Of a DNA stretch of 38,800 nt, positions 6,988-14,903 are shown piece after piece (within the stretch, counting starts at the first letter, position 1; each line of letters opens with the position of its first letter). The notes beneath the pieces are model-generated. The model was not told where the DNA came from and ran no database searches. It saw only the letters and a program-made list of their open reading frames with translations. This DNA comes from an uncultured Verrucomicrobiota bacterium (GTDB lineage: Bacteria > Verrucomicrobiota > Verrucomicrobiia > Limisphaerales > JADLHS01). The position numbers were made by a program, and so were the translations under genes. The DNA lies in contig CAIKLQ010000616.1 of NCBI GenBank assembly GCA_903828255.1, positions 1 through 38,800 on the forward strand, given 5' to 3'.

Positions 6988-8010
6988 ATGCCTGTTATCG
7001 CAACAAATACCGTCGAACAGCGATGTTCCTCATTAGGTGAACATCGTCAACTGCTCGTCAACATCGAGTTAAACCGTTCATGCGCTCACACCCAAGTCTG
7101 TGGCCAGACCTGTTATCTAAACGTTGTGGCACCCGTTGGTAAAATGCCGTTGAAACCGGAGCAGGTTTTGGCAGCCGCGCGCGAGGTCATTTATGACGGC
7201 GAGTTTGTGCGCCACCTTGTCCTGCCCGGCAAAGAGGTTTTCGAGACGCCCGACCTGCTAATGCAAGTCATCGAGGAATTCCACGGAGCGCCCGTTCTCC
7301 GTCGCCCCGGCGACATCAGCATCATCACCGCCTCGCCCGCCGGCCTGCAACGATACGCTTCCCGGCTGGCGGATACGCCGTTAAACGCGGTGAACATCAG
7401 CATGGATACGGCGGAAAGCGGTTTGCGTTCGCCGAGAAACAACGAGCCGTTGTTGGCGGCGGCTCTGCGATTGAAGGAACTCGGCGGCACAGAAGCGATT
7501 GGGGTCAATACGGTGCTAACGGAAGAAAACCTTGCGGCTGCGGTTCAGATTGGGAAGCGGCTTCAGGGCGCTGGCATTGATCAGTGGACGCTTGGGCCGC
7601 TCTTGCGGCCGATGAACGGTCGTATGGAGTCGGCGCTTTCGGTGAGGCAACTGCGTGAAATACTTGATCGCATCCGTCAGGAATTTGGCAATTCGGACCT
7701 GAACATCGTTGTTGATCTGGATCTACCTCTGTTGAACGGCTTGGTTGATGCGCCGGAGGTGCTCGCCACCGGTAAGATGCGCTGGCGGTATGAGTATGAA
7801 CTACCCGACGCGCCAAACATTCTGCTGGAAGCAGGCAATCCCGCCGCCGGGTTCTTTTTCCGCATGGATTGGGCAGGGCAACTCATGTCCAAGGAAGACT
7901 ACCGGCGGATTGGCTGGCCAGCGTCCTACGGTCAATATGCACCGGGGGCAATTTTACACCTGATCAAAAAGCTGCGGGAGCAGCGCCCTGAGCCGGCCTT
8001 GGCGGTGTAA
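6988..8010 (+). CDS. Radical-SAM-like protein with CX5CX3C cluster motif, 340 aa
   Basis: The N-terminal strand 'LLVNIELNRSCAHTQVCGQ' leads into three cysteines at 32, 38 and 42 (CX5CX3C), where classic radical SAM enzymes have CX3CX2C. The rest fits the partial TIM-barrel of the family: 'VNISMDTAESGLRSPRNNE', 'ELGGTEAIGVNTVLTEEN' and 'QWTLGPLLRP' resemble its beta4-beta6 region. Radical SAM enzymes use a 4Fe-4S cluster and S-adenosylmethionine to start radical chemistry; the substrate here is unknown. The ATG at 6988 was chosen because it follows the upstream stop by 19 bases. Six bases separate it from the peptide-binding lipoprotein gene, which suggests a product or substrate moved by the transporter. 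The odd spacing means the activity should be regarded as unproven. Confidence 0.65.
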   Translation: MPVIATNTVEQRCSSLGEHRQLLVNIELNRSCAHTQVCGQTCYLNVVAPVGKMPLKPEQVLAAAREVIYDGEFVRHLVLPGKEVFETPDLLMQVIEEFHGAPVLRRPGDISIITASPAGLQRYASRLADTPLNAVNISMDTAESGLRSPRNNEPLLAAALRLKELGGTEAIGVNTVLTEENLAAAVQIGKRLQGAGIDQWTLGPLLRPMNGRMESALSVRQLREILDRIRQEFGNSDLNIVVDLDLPLLNGLVDAPEVLATGKMRWRYEYELPDAPNILLEAGNPAAGFFFRMDWAGQLMSKEDYRRIGWPASYGQYAPGAILHLIKKLREQRPEPALAV

Positions 8011-8016
8011 AAAAAC

Positions 8017-9624
8017 ATGAAAACCATTCGCATCATTCGTTCCTGGCTCCCCGTTGTGGCAGTCATCGGTCTGTTGTCGTTCGCGCCGGGTTGCAAGCGG
8101 GAAGCGAACGAGACGAAATCAGCGGCCACGAAGCAACTCACGATTGCGATTGGGGAAGGTCCAACCACGGCTGATCCGATTGCAGCTCTCGACGTGGGCA
8201 GCACTCACCTGCTCAACTCTATGCACGCTCCATTGAGCGTCGTGGGAACCGACGGCAAACCAATAATGGTGTTGGCGGAATCCGTGGCGATGGCTACCGA
8301 CGGCCTGTCGTGCGAGATCAAACTCAAAACGGCAAAGTTTTGGGACACCAATGCCTCGCCTGTGACCGCTGATGACGTTCGTTACAGTTTTGAGCGTGTG
8401 AGAGCCAGCGCACATCCGCACAAGTGGATTCTGGATCGCATCGCAGGCGTTGAAGCTTTTGACAAAAAGGAGGCGGAGCACGTGGCTGGGATTGAAATCA
8501 AGGGAGAGCGGGAGTTAACCATTCGGTTTTCAAAGCCTGAACCGGATTTCCCGTTGCTGATCTCGTCGGGCTTGACCGCCATAATCAAGTCCGGCAGCGG
8601 GACGTTGACAAATATGCCATACGCCCAGCAGATAGTCGGAGCCGGACCGTGGAAGCCGCTGCACTTCGAACCAGGAGTATCCTTTGAACTGGCGGCAAAT
8701 ACCGGATTTCCCCTCCCCAGCAATGCCGAGCGCCTGACGTTTGTGGTGGAAGCCAATCCACAAAACCAGATGGAGGGAATCGCAAAGGGAAAGTTTGACG
8801 CAATTCGCCTGCGGGGACCGATGATTGTGGAAGCATGTGGTTCCGGGGGCGGCCCGGCGCTGGAGCCGAAGCCGGCGTTCAAAGACACGCACCTATTGCA
8901 GGCCCGCGCAAATGAACTGACATTTCTAAAGTGGAACTGGGCCAGCCCGCAGTTGGCGGATATTCCAGAAGCTCAACGGAAACCGCTGCTGGCCGCTGTA
9001 TCAGCCACAATCAACCGCGCGGCTCTCGTGAAGAGCCTTTATGTGGGCGCGGGCGAAGTGGCCTATGGTATCGCACCGCCATCAACCCTGCCGCCCGCCC
9101 AACCTCCGACACCGTCCGCAGGCGGGTTCACAAGCCCCGGTAAACGCACTTTGACGATGGTTCTGGCAAACGACCCGTCCAGCCGACAGTTGGGTGCTTA
9201 CGTGCAATCGGAGTTGAGGGGGCTCGGTTTGGAATTGGAACTCAATTTCGTGGACCTGCCCAATCTTGTGCAGCGAATCATCAAGGGTGATTACGCCGTG
9301 AGCCTCCTTTGGGTTGAGCAGCAAATACCCAGCACTGGATGTTTCGCGTGGACAATGTTTTTTACACCGGGCGCTCCATTCACGCTGTTCGGCCAACCGA
9401 TTGACGGTTTGGGCGAGTCTGCCAGCGCAGCGCGCGGCGTTCTGTACTTGGAGTCCCGCCGGATGGCTTACGCCAAAGTAGCCGAGGAAATAAGCCTCAA
9501 ACAAACAGCATGGACACCTCTCTTGTCCAGGTCGGCTGTGATGATGGTCAAGCCAAGATGCGAAGGGCTGTTCCTCGATGTGAATGGCTTCCCTTACTTC
9601 CTTTTCCTCCACGTGAAAGAATGA
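8017..9624 (+). CDS. Oligopeptide-type ABC transporter substrate-binding lipoprotein, 535 aa
   Basis: The N-terminus has a basic start, a hydrophobic core and a lipobox (FAPGC, lipidated Cys26), so the protein is membrane-anchored on the periplasmic side. The length and the segments 'EGPTTADPIAALDVGSTHLL', 'DDVRYSFERVRAS' and 'ELTIRFSKPEPDFPLL' fit the family 5 solute-binding proteins (DppA/OppA/NikA). Ligands of this family include di- and oligopeptides, nickel and opines; the pocket cannot be read from sequence. It starts 6 bases after the radical-SAM-like gene and abuts the first permease gene with no gap. Confidence 0.85.
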   Translation: MKTIRIIRSWLPVVAVIGLLSFAPGCKREANETKSAATKQLTIAIGEGPTTADPIAALDVGSTHLLNSMHAPLSVVGTDGKPIMVLAESVAMATDGLSCEIKLKTAKFWDTNASPVTADDVRYSFERVRASAHPHKWILDRIAGVEAFDKKEAEHVAGIEIKGERELTIRFSKPEPDFPLLISSGLTAIIKSGSGTLTNMPYAQQIVGAGPWKPLHFEPGVSFELAANTGFPLPSNAERLTFVVEANPQNQMEGIAKGKFDAIRLRGPMIVEACGSGGGPALEPKPAFKDTHLLQARANELTFLKWNWASPQLADIPEAQRKPLLAAVSATINRAALVKSLYVGAGEVAYGIAPPSTLPPAQPPTPSAGGFTSPGKRTLTMVLANDPSSRQLGAYVQSELRGLGLELELNFVDLPNLVQRIIKGDYAVSLLWVEQQIPSTGCFAWTMFFTPGAPFTLFGQPIDGLGESASAARGVLYLESRRMAYAKVAEEISLKQTAWTPLLSRSAVMMVKPRCEGLFLDVNGFPYFLFLHVKE

Positions 9625-10545
9625 ATGAACCAAGATTCGCCAGCCTTCGAGGCACGCGCGCGGCTTCCGCTGCGGGCGTTCTATTTCCTAGGCAGGTTGC
9701 TGGCGTTTTTTCTTCTATTGCACGCGCTGGTCTTCGCGCTGTTTGACCTGCTGCCGGGAGCGGAATTTCTGCAAACGGGATGGGCTGGTGTTGATCCTGC
9801 ACTGGTGGCGAGCACGCGCGAGCGTCTCGGGCTGAACGGAAGTTGGATTGAAAGATACTGGTCCAGCTTGACCCACCTGGTTCAGGGAAATTTGGGACGA
9901 AGCGTGGCCGGCGATTATCCAGTCGCGGAACTGTTCGCGAACAGATTTCAGAACTCCGTGCCACAGTGGCTGGGTGCCATGGCCATTTGTGCATTGGCGA
10001 TTCCGTTGGGTATGGTGTTTTGCACCCGCCGAATCGGATTACCGCGTCGTGCATGGCTGTTCACTTCTCACGCGTTGCTCATCCCGCAGTTCATGGCGGC
10101 AATGGCTTTGTTTGCTCTCTATATTTCAGCCATATCACCATGGATTCCGCAGAATTGGGACACATTTGCGAGGGGGTGCTTTGCCATTCTCAGCGCTGCG
10201 CTGCTACCAGCCGGGATGCTGTTTATCGCAGCCGCAAATTCAGCCGAAAGCAGCGCGCGGGAAAACTTCACCACGAGCTATCTAGCAATGGGAATGAGTT
10301 GGGCGCAAATCAGATGGCGGTTGTTCCGCAACGTGCTGATAGCCATGCGTCCGCTGATTGGCCGAGTAGTTCTTGCCGTGTTCACCGGCACGCTGTTCGC
10401 GGAACTGACATTTTCGATTAACGGAGTCGGCAAACTGTTCGTGGATAGCCTGCGAAGTTCGGACTGGCCGACGATGCAGGCTTGGATGCTCTTTGTCGGG
10501 GTCATTACGCTTACAGTCTCCCTGGCAGAAAGGAAGCCGGCATGA
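9625..10545 (+). CDS. ABC transporter permease, DppB/OppB type, 306 aa
   Basis: The protein has an N-terminal TM helix, a periplasmic stretch with 'VDPALVASTRERLGLNGSWI' (typical of DppB: 'lGLdqPlpvqY'), further TM helices and the cytoplasmic EAA loop 'SYLAMGMSWAQIRWRLFRN' that contacts the ATPase. It is the first membrane subunit of the importer. The ATG follows the stop of the binding protein directly and its own stop overlaps the next start (ATGA), so translation is probably coupled. Confidence 0.87.
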   Translation: MNQDSPAFEARARLPLRAFYFLGRLLAFFLLLHALVFALFDLLPGAEFLQTGWAGVDPALVASTRERLGLNGSWIERYWSSLTHLVQGNLGRSVAGDYPVAELFANRFQNSVPQWLGAMAICALAIPLGMVFCTRRIGLPRRAWLFTSHALLIPQFMAAMALFALYISAISPWIPQNWDTFARGCFAILSAALLPAGMLFIAAANSAESSARENFTTSYLAMGMSWAQIRWRLFRNVLIAMRPLIGRVVLAVFTGTLFAELTFSINGVGKLFVDSLRSSDWPTMQAWMLFVGVITLTVSLAERKPA

Positions 10546-11363
10546 TGTTGCAAAGCACCAAAGCATGGCTATGGGGGATCGGCGTGGTGGCGACACTAAT
10601 TGTGCTCGGAGCAAACGTTGCACCGCCGTCACCGAACCCTGAAGCAGCCTTGTTGTCCCCATCCGAGGCGCACTGGCTTGGAACTGCGCCTGACGGGCGC
10701 GATCTGGCACTTTTTTGTATCGCGGCAATGATCAGGGCTATTGGCGAATCACTCTGGGCGACCGCATTGACGGTGCTGACTGGAACACTGGTCGGGCTAA
10801 CGGCGGCAAGCCTTGCTGGTGGTTTCATGGACAAGGCCCAGGGCGTTGGGGCGAAATTGCTGGATTGCATTGGACCTTTTCTCCTCGCTGCCTGCCTAGC
10901 CAGCATTGCACCACGAGTGAATTCCTGGAAACTCGCTTTTTTTCTCGCGATGGTCACCTGGCCTAACGTAAGCATCCTAATCCGATCCGAAGCGCTAGCG
11001 ATTTCGCGATTGCCTTATGTCGAAGCGGCGCGCGCAATCGGCGTGAAGCCGCTGCCGCTGGCCTTGAATCACTATTTACCCGCGATGCTCGACCGCCTCG
11101 CGCCACTGTGCTTCGGGCTTTTTGGTGGATTCATCGCCCTCTTCGGCGCGCTCGGTTTCATAGGCGTTGGCATTTCAACAGAACAGGGATTGGGCTTCAT
11201 GCTCTTCGACGCCCAATCGTATATTCGTAGCGCACCGTGGTATTGGATCAGTTGTTTCGGTGCGTTCATAGTCCTGTTGCTGTCATCAGCCGGCATGGTG
11301 TGGGCGATCAAGCAGCTTCACTCAAAACAAGCTGAAAACACTGCGGAGGCTGGCAGTTTATGA
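10542..11363 (+). CDS. ABC transporter permease, DppC/OppC type, 273 aa
   Basis: After an N-terminal TM helix come 'HWLGTAPDGRDL' (the DppC signature 'HpLGTDdlGRDvlsR') and then TM helices with the EAA loop 'LPYVEAARAIGVKPLPLALN'. It pairs with the preceding permease to form the membrane channel. The ATG at 10542 forms an ATGA overlap with the upstream stop; an in-frame ATG at 10545 is the alternative. Its stop again overlaps the next start. Confidence 0.87.
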   Translation: MMLQSTKAWLWGIGVVATLIVLGANVAPPSPNPEAALLSPSEAHWLGTAPDGRDLALFCIAAMIRAIGESLWATALTVLTGTLVGLTAASLAGGFMDKAQGVGAKLLDCIGPFLLAACLASIAPRVNSWKLAFFLAMVTWPNVSILIRSEALAISRLPYVEAARAIGVKPLPLALNHYLPAMLDRLAPLCFGLFGGFIALFGALGFIGVGISTEQGLGFMLFDAQSYIRSAPWYWISCFGAFIVLLLSSAGMVWAIKQLHSKQAENTAEAGSL

Positions 11364-12352
11364 TGCCAAAGGAAACGAATTCCAACGGTGTCGTCCCGAT
11401 TCTTCGAATCCAGGACTTGATTGTCGAGTTCGGCGGCCATACGCGCACATTGCGAGCCGTGGACGGTGTAACCTTCGACATCAATCGGGGAGAAACGTTT
11501 TGTTTGGTAGGCGAAAGCGGTTGCGGAAAAACCGTGACGGCGCTTGCCATTGCCCGGCTGCTGCCCGCGCCGACGGCACATTTCGCGGGTGGGGAAATCT
11601 GGCTGAATGGGACGAACACCCTCAAAAGTCCTGAAAGCGAACTGAGACATATCCGCGGAGGAGTCGTGAGTTACATCTTTCAGGAACCAGGCAACTCGTT
11701 GAATCCAGCCTTCACTGTTGGTAGCCATATCAAGGACGCTCTTCGGCTGCATCGCCCCGCTTCCGCAACTGATGAAGAAGTGGTTCGGCTGTTGAAGCTG
11801 GTGGGCATCTCCGCGCCCGAGATGAGGATCAGGAATTATCCGCACCAGATGTCTGGTGGCATGCAGCAACGTGTCATGATCGCTGCCGCACTGGCGTGCG
11901 AGCCGAAGCTGCTCGTGGCTGACGAACCAACAACTGCGCTGGATGCAACCATTCAGGCGCAAATACTGGATTTGCTGCGCGAACTCAAGCAACGCCTTGG
12001 CATGGCGATTCTGCTCATCACGCACAACCTCGGCATCGTGAAGGACATGGCGGATCGCGTTGCGGTAATGTATGCTGGCCAGATTGTCGAAAGCGCGCCC
12101 GCGCGCGAAATTCTTTGCCGCCCGCTGCATCCCTACACCCGCGCGTTGATTGATGCGATTCCAAAGTTTGGGCGAGCAGAAGATCGGCTTGCTCCCATTC
12201 CAGGGAATGTGCCATCGCTCGACGCCATCCCAAGCGGGTGTCGGTTTCACCCACGATGCGCCGTGACGCGTTCCGAATGTGCACGAGTCGCGCCTGAGTT
12301 GAAAGAAGTCGAGCCGGGCCGATGGGTAAGGTGCCCGTATTGGCAACAATGA
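11360..12352 (+). CDS. ABC transporter ATP-binding protein, DppD/OppD type, 330 aa
   Basis: Walker A GESGCGKT, signature SGGMQQR, Walker B '[12 protein letters not shown]' and the switch His in 'LLITHNLG' are intact, so this is an active ATPase subunit. The C-terminal oligopeptide-transporter domain with '[15 protein letters not shown]' is present; its cysteines bind a 4Fe-4S cluster in several DppD-type proteins. It starts inside the stop of DppC (ATGA) and overlaps the next ATPase start in the same way. Confidence 0.9.
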   Translation: MMPKETNSNGVVPILRIQDLIVEFGGHTRTLRAVDGVTFDINRGETFCLVGESGCGKTVTALAIARLLPAPTAHFAGGEIWLNGTNTLKSPESELRHIRGGVVSYIFQEPGNSLNPAFTVGSHIKDALRLHRPASATDEEVVRLLKLVGISAPEMRIRNYPHQMSGGMQQRVMIAAALACEPKLLVADEPTTALDATIQAQILDLLRELKQRLGMAILLITHNLGIVKDMADRVAVMYAGQIVESAPAREILCRPLHPYTRALIDAIPKFGRAEDRLAPIPGNVPSLDAIPSGCRFHPRCAVTRSECARVAPELKEVEPGRWVRCPYWQQ

Positions 12353-13329
12353 CCCCCCAAATGAGCCTCCTCGAAGTCCAGAACCTCTGCATTCATTTCC
12401 CCGTCAAGCATGGCGTGTTTGGCCGTGTGCGTGAATCTGTGAAGGCCGTGGGCGGCGTGAGTCTGGAGGTTGCGCATGGCGAAACGGTTGGGCTGGTCGG
12501 CGAAAGCGGCTGCGGCAAAACAACGATGGGGCGGGCGATCGTGCGGCTTATCGCGCCGACGGCGGGGCGCATACTGTTCGAGGGCGAGGACGTTACTAGT
12601 CTGAATGGTGAGGTGCTGCGCGCACGGCGGCGACACTTTCAGATGATTTTTCAGGATCCGTTCGGTGCGCTCAATCCGCGCATGACGGTGCGGCAAATTA
12701 TCGCTGAGGCGATTGACGCGCATGGATTGGCCGACACCGAACAAGCCCGCCAAACCCGGATTGACTCGCTTCTGCAAGTCGTAGGGTTGGATTCCGCGCA
12801 CGGGCAGCGGTATCCGTCCGAATTCAGCGGCGGGCAACGCCAGCGCATTGGGATCGCGCGGGCGCTTGCGGTCGAGCCGAAGCTGATCGTATGCGACGAG
12901 CCGGTCAGCGCGCTGGACGTTTCGGTCCAAGCGCAAATCGTCAACCTTCTCCAAGATTTGCAGCGAGATCGCGGCCTGGCTTATTTGTTCATCTCGCACA
13001 ACTTCGCCGTCGTGGAACGTGTCAGCCGAAGGGTGCTCGTCATGTATCTGGGGAAGATTGTCGAGGCGGGTCCAGTTCAAGCGGTGGTTCGCACGCCTCG
13101 CCACCCTTACACCCAAGCATTGATTTCAGCAGTGCCGGAGCTTGATTCCGTCACTCAAAGAAAGCGGATTGTGCTCCCCGGTGACGCACCCTCTCCAATC
13201 TCGCCTCCCGCCGGCTGCCCGTTTCATCCGCGCTGCCCAATAGCCGAGGCGCGATGCAGAACGGACGTTCCGACGTTGCGAGAAATACAGCCCGGGCATT
13301 CTGTCAGTTGCCATCTGGCTTCGATCTGA
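12349..13329 (+). CDS. ABC transporter ATP-binding protein, DppF/OppF type, 326 aa
   Basis: It has an N-terminal 'LLEVQNLCIHFPVKHGVFGR', Walker A GESGCGKT, signature 'FSGGQRQRIGIARAL', Walker B 'LIVCDEPVSALDVS' and a C-terminal 'CPFHPRCPIAEARC' oligopeptide domain. It is the second ATPase of the heterodimer. The ATG at 12349 makes an ATGA overlap with the previous stop; a longer frame from 12322 would overlap more and was not chosen. It closes the complete importer. Confidence 0.9.
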   Translation: MTPQMSLLEVQNLCIHFPVKHGVFGRVRESVKAVGGVSLEVAHGETVGLVGESGCGKTTMGRAIVRLIAPTAGRILFEGEDVTSLNGEVLRARRRHFQMIFQDPFGALNPRMTVRQIIAEAIDAHGLADTEQARQTRIDSLLQVVGLDSAHGQRYPSEFSGGQRQRIGIARALAVEPKLIVCDEPVSALDVSVQAQIVNLLQDLQRDRGLAYLFISHNFAVVERVSRRVLVMYLGKIVEAGPVQAVVRTPRHPYTQALISAVPELDSVTQRKRIVLPGDAPSPISPPAGCPFHPRCPIAEARCRTDVPTLREIQPGHSVSCHLASI

Positions 13330-13343
13330 TGCACTGCAAAACC

Positions 13344-13559
13344 ATGAGTGAATCCAAAAAAAATCCAGCGGCGGTTGCCCTTGGGCGGCTCGGGGGGTTG
13401 AAGGGCGGAAAGGCGCGGGCGAAGACGCTCACAGCGGCGGCGCGCAAACGGATCGCGAAGCGGGCGGCGGCGGCGCGGTGGAAGGGCAAGCGCAAGGCAC
13501 ACCTCACCCGGCCTGCGACCACCCTCTCCCCAAAGCGGAGAGGGAAAGCAAAGCGTTGA
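13344..13559 (+). CDS. Small basic protein of the 'ALGRxGGxKGGKAR' type, 71 aa
   Basis: The start reads MSESKKNPAAVALGRLGGLK followed by GGKARAK and 'RIAKRAAAARWKGK'. This Gly/Ala/Lys/Arg pattern is shared by many short bacterial proteins of unknown function, usually thought to bind nucleic acid because of their charge. It starts 14 bases after the transporter operon. The last about 25 residues are encoded by a region containing a palindrome, so the natural C-terminus may have been extended by a repeat insertion. Confidence 0.6.
   Translation: MSESKKNPAAVALGRLGGLKGGKARAKTLTAAARKRIAKRAAAARWKGKRKAHLTRPATTLSPKRRGKAKR
13522..13544. repeat. Palindrome CCCTCTCC...GGAGAGGG in the 3' end of the small basic gene
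   Basis: Eight-base perfect arms (13522-13529 and 13537-13544) enclose a 7-base loop. Repeats of this sort are frequent in Verrucomicrobia and other genomes. Here it is read as coding sequence for the C-terminus of the 71-aa protein. Confidence 0.5.
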
Positions 13560-13561
13560 CG

Positions 13562-13590
13562 ATGCTTGAGCGGTCAAGCATACTCTTTTC
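13562..13590 (+). terminator. Hairpin plus T-rich tail, possible terminator or promoter hairpin
   Basis: ATGCTTGA (13562-13569), GCGG loop, TCAAGCAT (13574-13581), then ACTCTTTTC before the ATG at 13591. It ends the plus-strand transporter region and can act as an intrinsic terminator, though the stem has only three G-C pairs and the tail is mixed. A TTGACG (13557-13562) and TACTCT (13581-13586) 18 bases apart overlap it, so it could also be an operator within the promoter of the next gene. Confidence 0.4.
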
Positions 13591-14115
13591 ATGGGCCTGA
13601 GCTATCATTTCACATTTGCGGCGCCGGCGACGAAGACGGCGGCGGAGTTGGAATCATTTTTGAAAACCGTTGAGCCGGACGTCCGCGCCATGGGGTTTGA
13701 GCCGGTGTTAGTGCTCAACGCGATGTTTGACACGAAGGAGCGGCGCGAGTTTGCCCGGCGGTTGACGACCGGCTACCGGTTGGAAAGCAACAAACTCAAG
13801 GGCGTGGTGATTTTACGCGCCGGTCAGGTGTGGGGTCACGATCCAGTTCACGGCGATTGCCGCGTGATTCCAGAGCGCGGCGTGGTGCTGGTGGTCACCG
13901 ATCAGCAGGGATGCGAGACGGTTTTCGGATTCTTCCGTTATCCTGCCGCGCTGGAGGACTTGAACGGGCGGGATGTGGTCTCAACCGGCATTGGCGAGCG
14001 GTGGATGTTCCGCAACTTCGTGGACAGCCCGGATGAGCGATTCCGCAAGATCGTGAAGCGATTTGCTGACGCGGGTTACGTCGAGGCGGAACGCGACGAA
14101 TTTGTCGCGGCTTGA
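13591..14115 (+). CDS. Hypothetical protein, 174 aa
   Basis: The product starts MGLSYHFTFAAPATKTAAEL and looks like a compact alpha/beta protein with 'LKGVVILRAGQVWGHDPVHG' and 'RGVVLVVTDQQGCETVFGFF'. No family is recognised and no signal peptide or TM is seen. It has its own candidate promoter just upstream. Its last 40 bases overlap the 3' end of the convergent vsr gene on the other strand, which may mark the boundary between the older plus-strand region and the minus-strand defence operon. Confidence 0.65.
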   Translation: MGLSYHFTFAAPATKTAAELESFLKTVEPDVRAMGFEPVLVLNAMFDTKERREFARRLTTGYRLESNKLKGVVILRAGQVWGHDPVHGDCRVIPERGVVLVVTDQQGCETVFGFFRYPAALEDLNGRDVVSTGIGERWMFRNFVDSPDERFRKIVKRFADAGYVEAERDEFVAA

Positions 14116-14504
14116 ATCCGGCGGATACACACCGCACCGCGCCTGGCAAGGTCGTGTTCCCAAATTCGCACGACGCGCCAGCCGGCTTTCCGCAAGGTCT
14201 GATTTACACGACGATCCCGCGCCTTGTTGGTGGCGAGTTTCTTCCTCCAAAACGCCCGATTGCTGGCCGGCGTGTTGCAATGTTTCGGGCAGCCGTGCCA
14301 GAAACAGCCGTCCACGAACAGTGCGAGCCGCACCTGCCAAAAGACAAAATCTGGTTTCCCAAAGACGTTCTGGTTCCTGCGCCAGCCGGTGATGTGGTGG
14401 CGGCGCAGAAGTGTCATCAAGGCGAGTTCCGTATCCTTGTTGCCCCGCCCGCGAATCCGGGACATGACTTCAGAGCGTTTCGCCTTGGTGAAGACGTCGG
14501 CCAT
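14076..14504 (-). CDS. vsr: Vsr-type very short patch repair endonuclease, 142 aa
   Basis: The protein reads MADVFTKAKRSEVMSRIRGR, then 'GKPDFVFWQVRLALFVDGCF' and 'WHGCPKHC', which are the core motifs of Vsr. Asp52 and His70 correspond to the catalytic Asp51 and His69 of the E. coli enzyme, and nearby Cys residues can bind the structural zinc. Vsr nicks next to T:G mismatches that arise by deamination of 5-methylcytosine, so it is the usual companion of a Dcm-type methyltransferase, found here 400 bases upstream in the same operon. The ATG at 14504 is 2 bases after the preceding stop. The C-terminal end overlaps the convergent gene. Confidence 0.88.
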   Translation of the reverse strand: MADVFTKAKRSEVMSRIRGRGNKDTELALMTLLRRHHITGWRRNQNVFGKPDFVFWQVRLALFVDGCFWHGCPKHCNTPASNRAFWRKKLATNKARDRRVNQTLRKAGWRVVRIWEHDLARRGAVCIRRIQAATNSSRSAST

Positions 14505-14506
14505 TG

Positions 14507-14857
14507 TCAGGCGGCGAAATGGTCGCCGAAGCGCCACGGCTCTTTCAATCTTACCGCTTCCCGTTCCGCACCGATCCGGGCCTTGGCAGCCTGATAGCAA
14601 TAGAGCTCGTTGTCGGTGAGTTCGCCGGTTTCAAATCGCCGCCACGCTTCCGCCGCGAACGGTTTGAAATGTTTTGGCCAGCCGCTCCCGCGTGACGCAA
14701 AACCATCAGGATGCAGCCCCGGATACAGGAACGAGAGAGAGCACCAGCCGCGAACGAATTCTTTTTTGGTCAGCGAAGGCAGGCCTTTCTTGAAAGCAAA
14801 GCCCAAGTGCTTTTCTGCCGCCCGACAGGAAGGCGGGATATAGATGAAGTCTTTCAT
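14507..14857 (-). CDS. Hypothetical protein between methyltransferase and vsr, 116 aa
   Basis: The product starts MKDFIYIPPSCRAAEKHLGF and contains 'PSLTKKEFVRGWCSLSFLYP' and 'ELTDNELYCYQAAKARIGAE'. It looks like a small globular alpha/beta protein without known motifs. It lies 46 bases after the methyltransferase and 2 bases before vsr, so it is an integral member of the defence operon. A specificity, inhibitor or accessory role is possible but not indicated by any motif. Confidence 0.7.
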   Translation of the reverse strand: MKDFIYIPPSCRAAEKHLGFAFKKGLPSLTKKEFVRGWCSLSFLYPGLHPDGFASRGSGWPKHFKPFAAEAWRRFETGELTDNELYCYQAAKARIGAEREAVRLKEPWRFGDHFAA

Positions 14858-14903
14858 GGCTTCCAGGCTACCAGGCTGCGCACGTCATGCCAGGATGAAA
14901 TCA

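Noticed and set aside
6988-13329. RiPP biosynthesis cluster
   Set aside because: A radical-SAM-like gene next to a peptide transporter is suggestive, but no short precursor gene or recognition domain was found and the transporter is of the import type.
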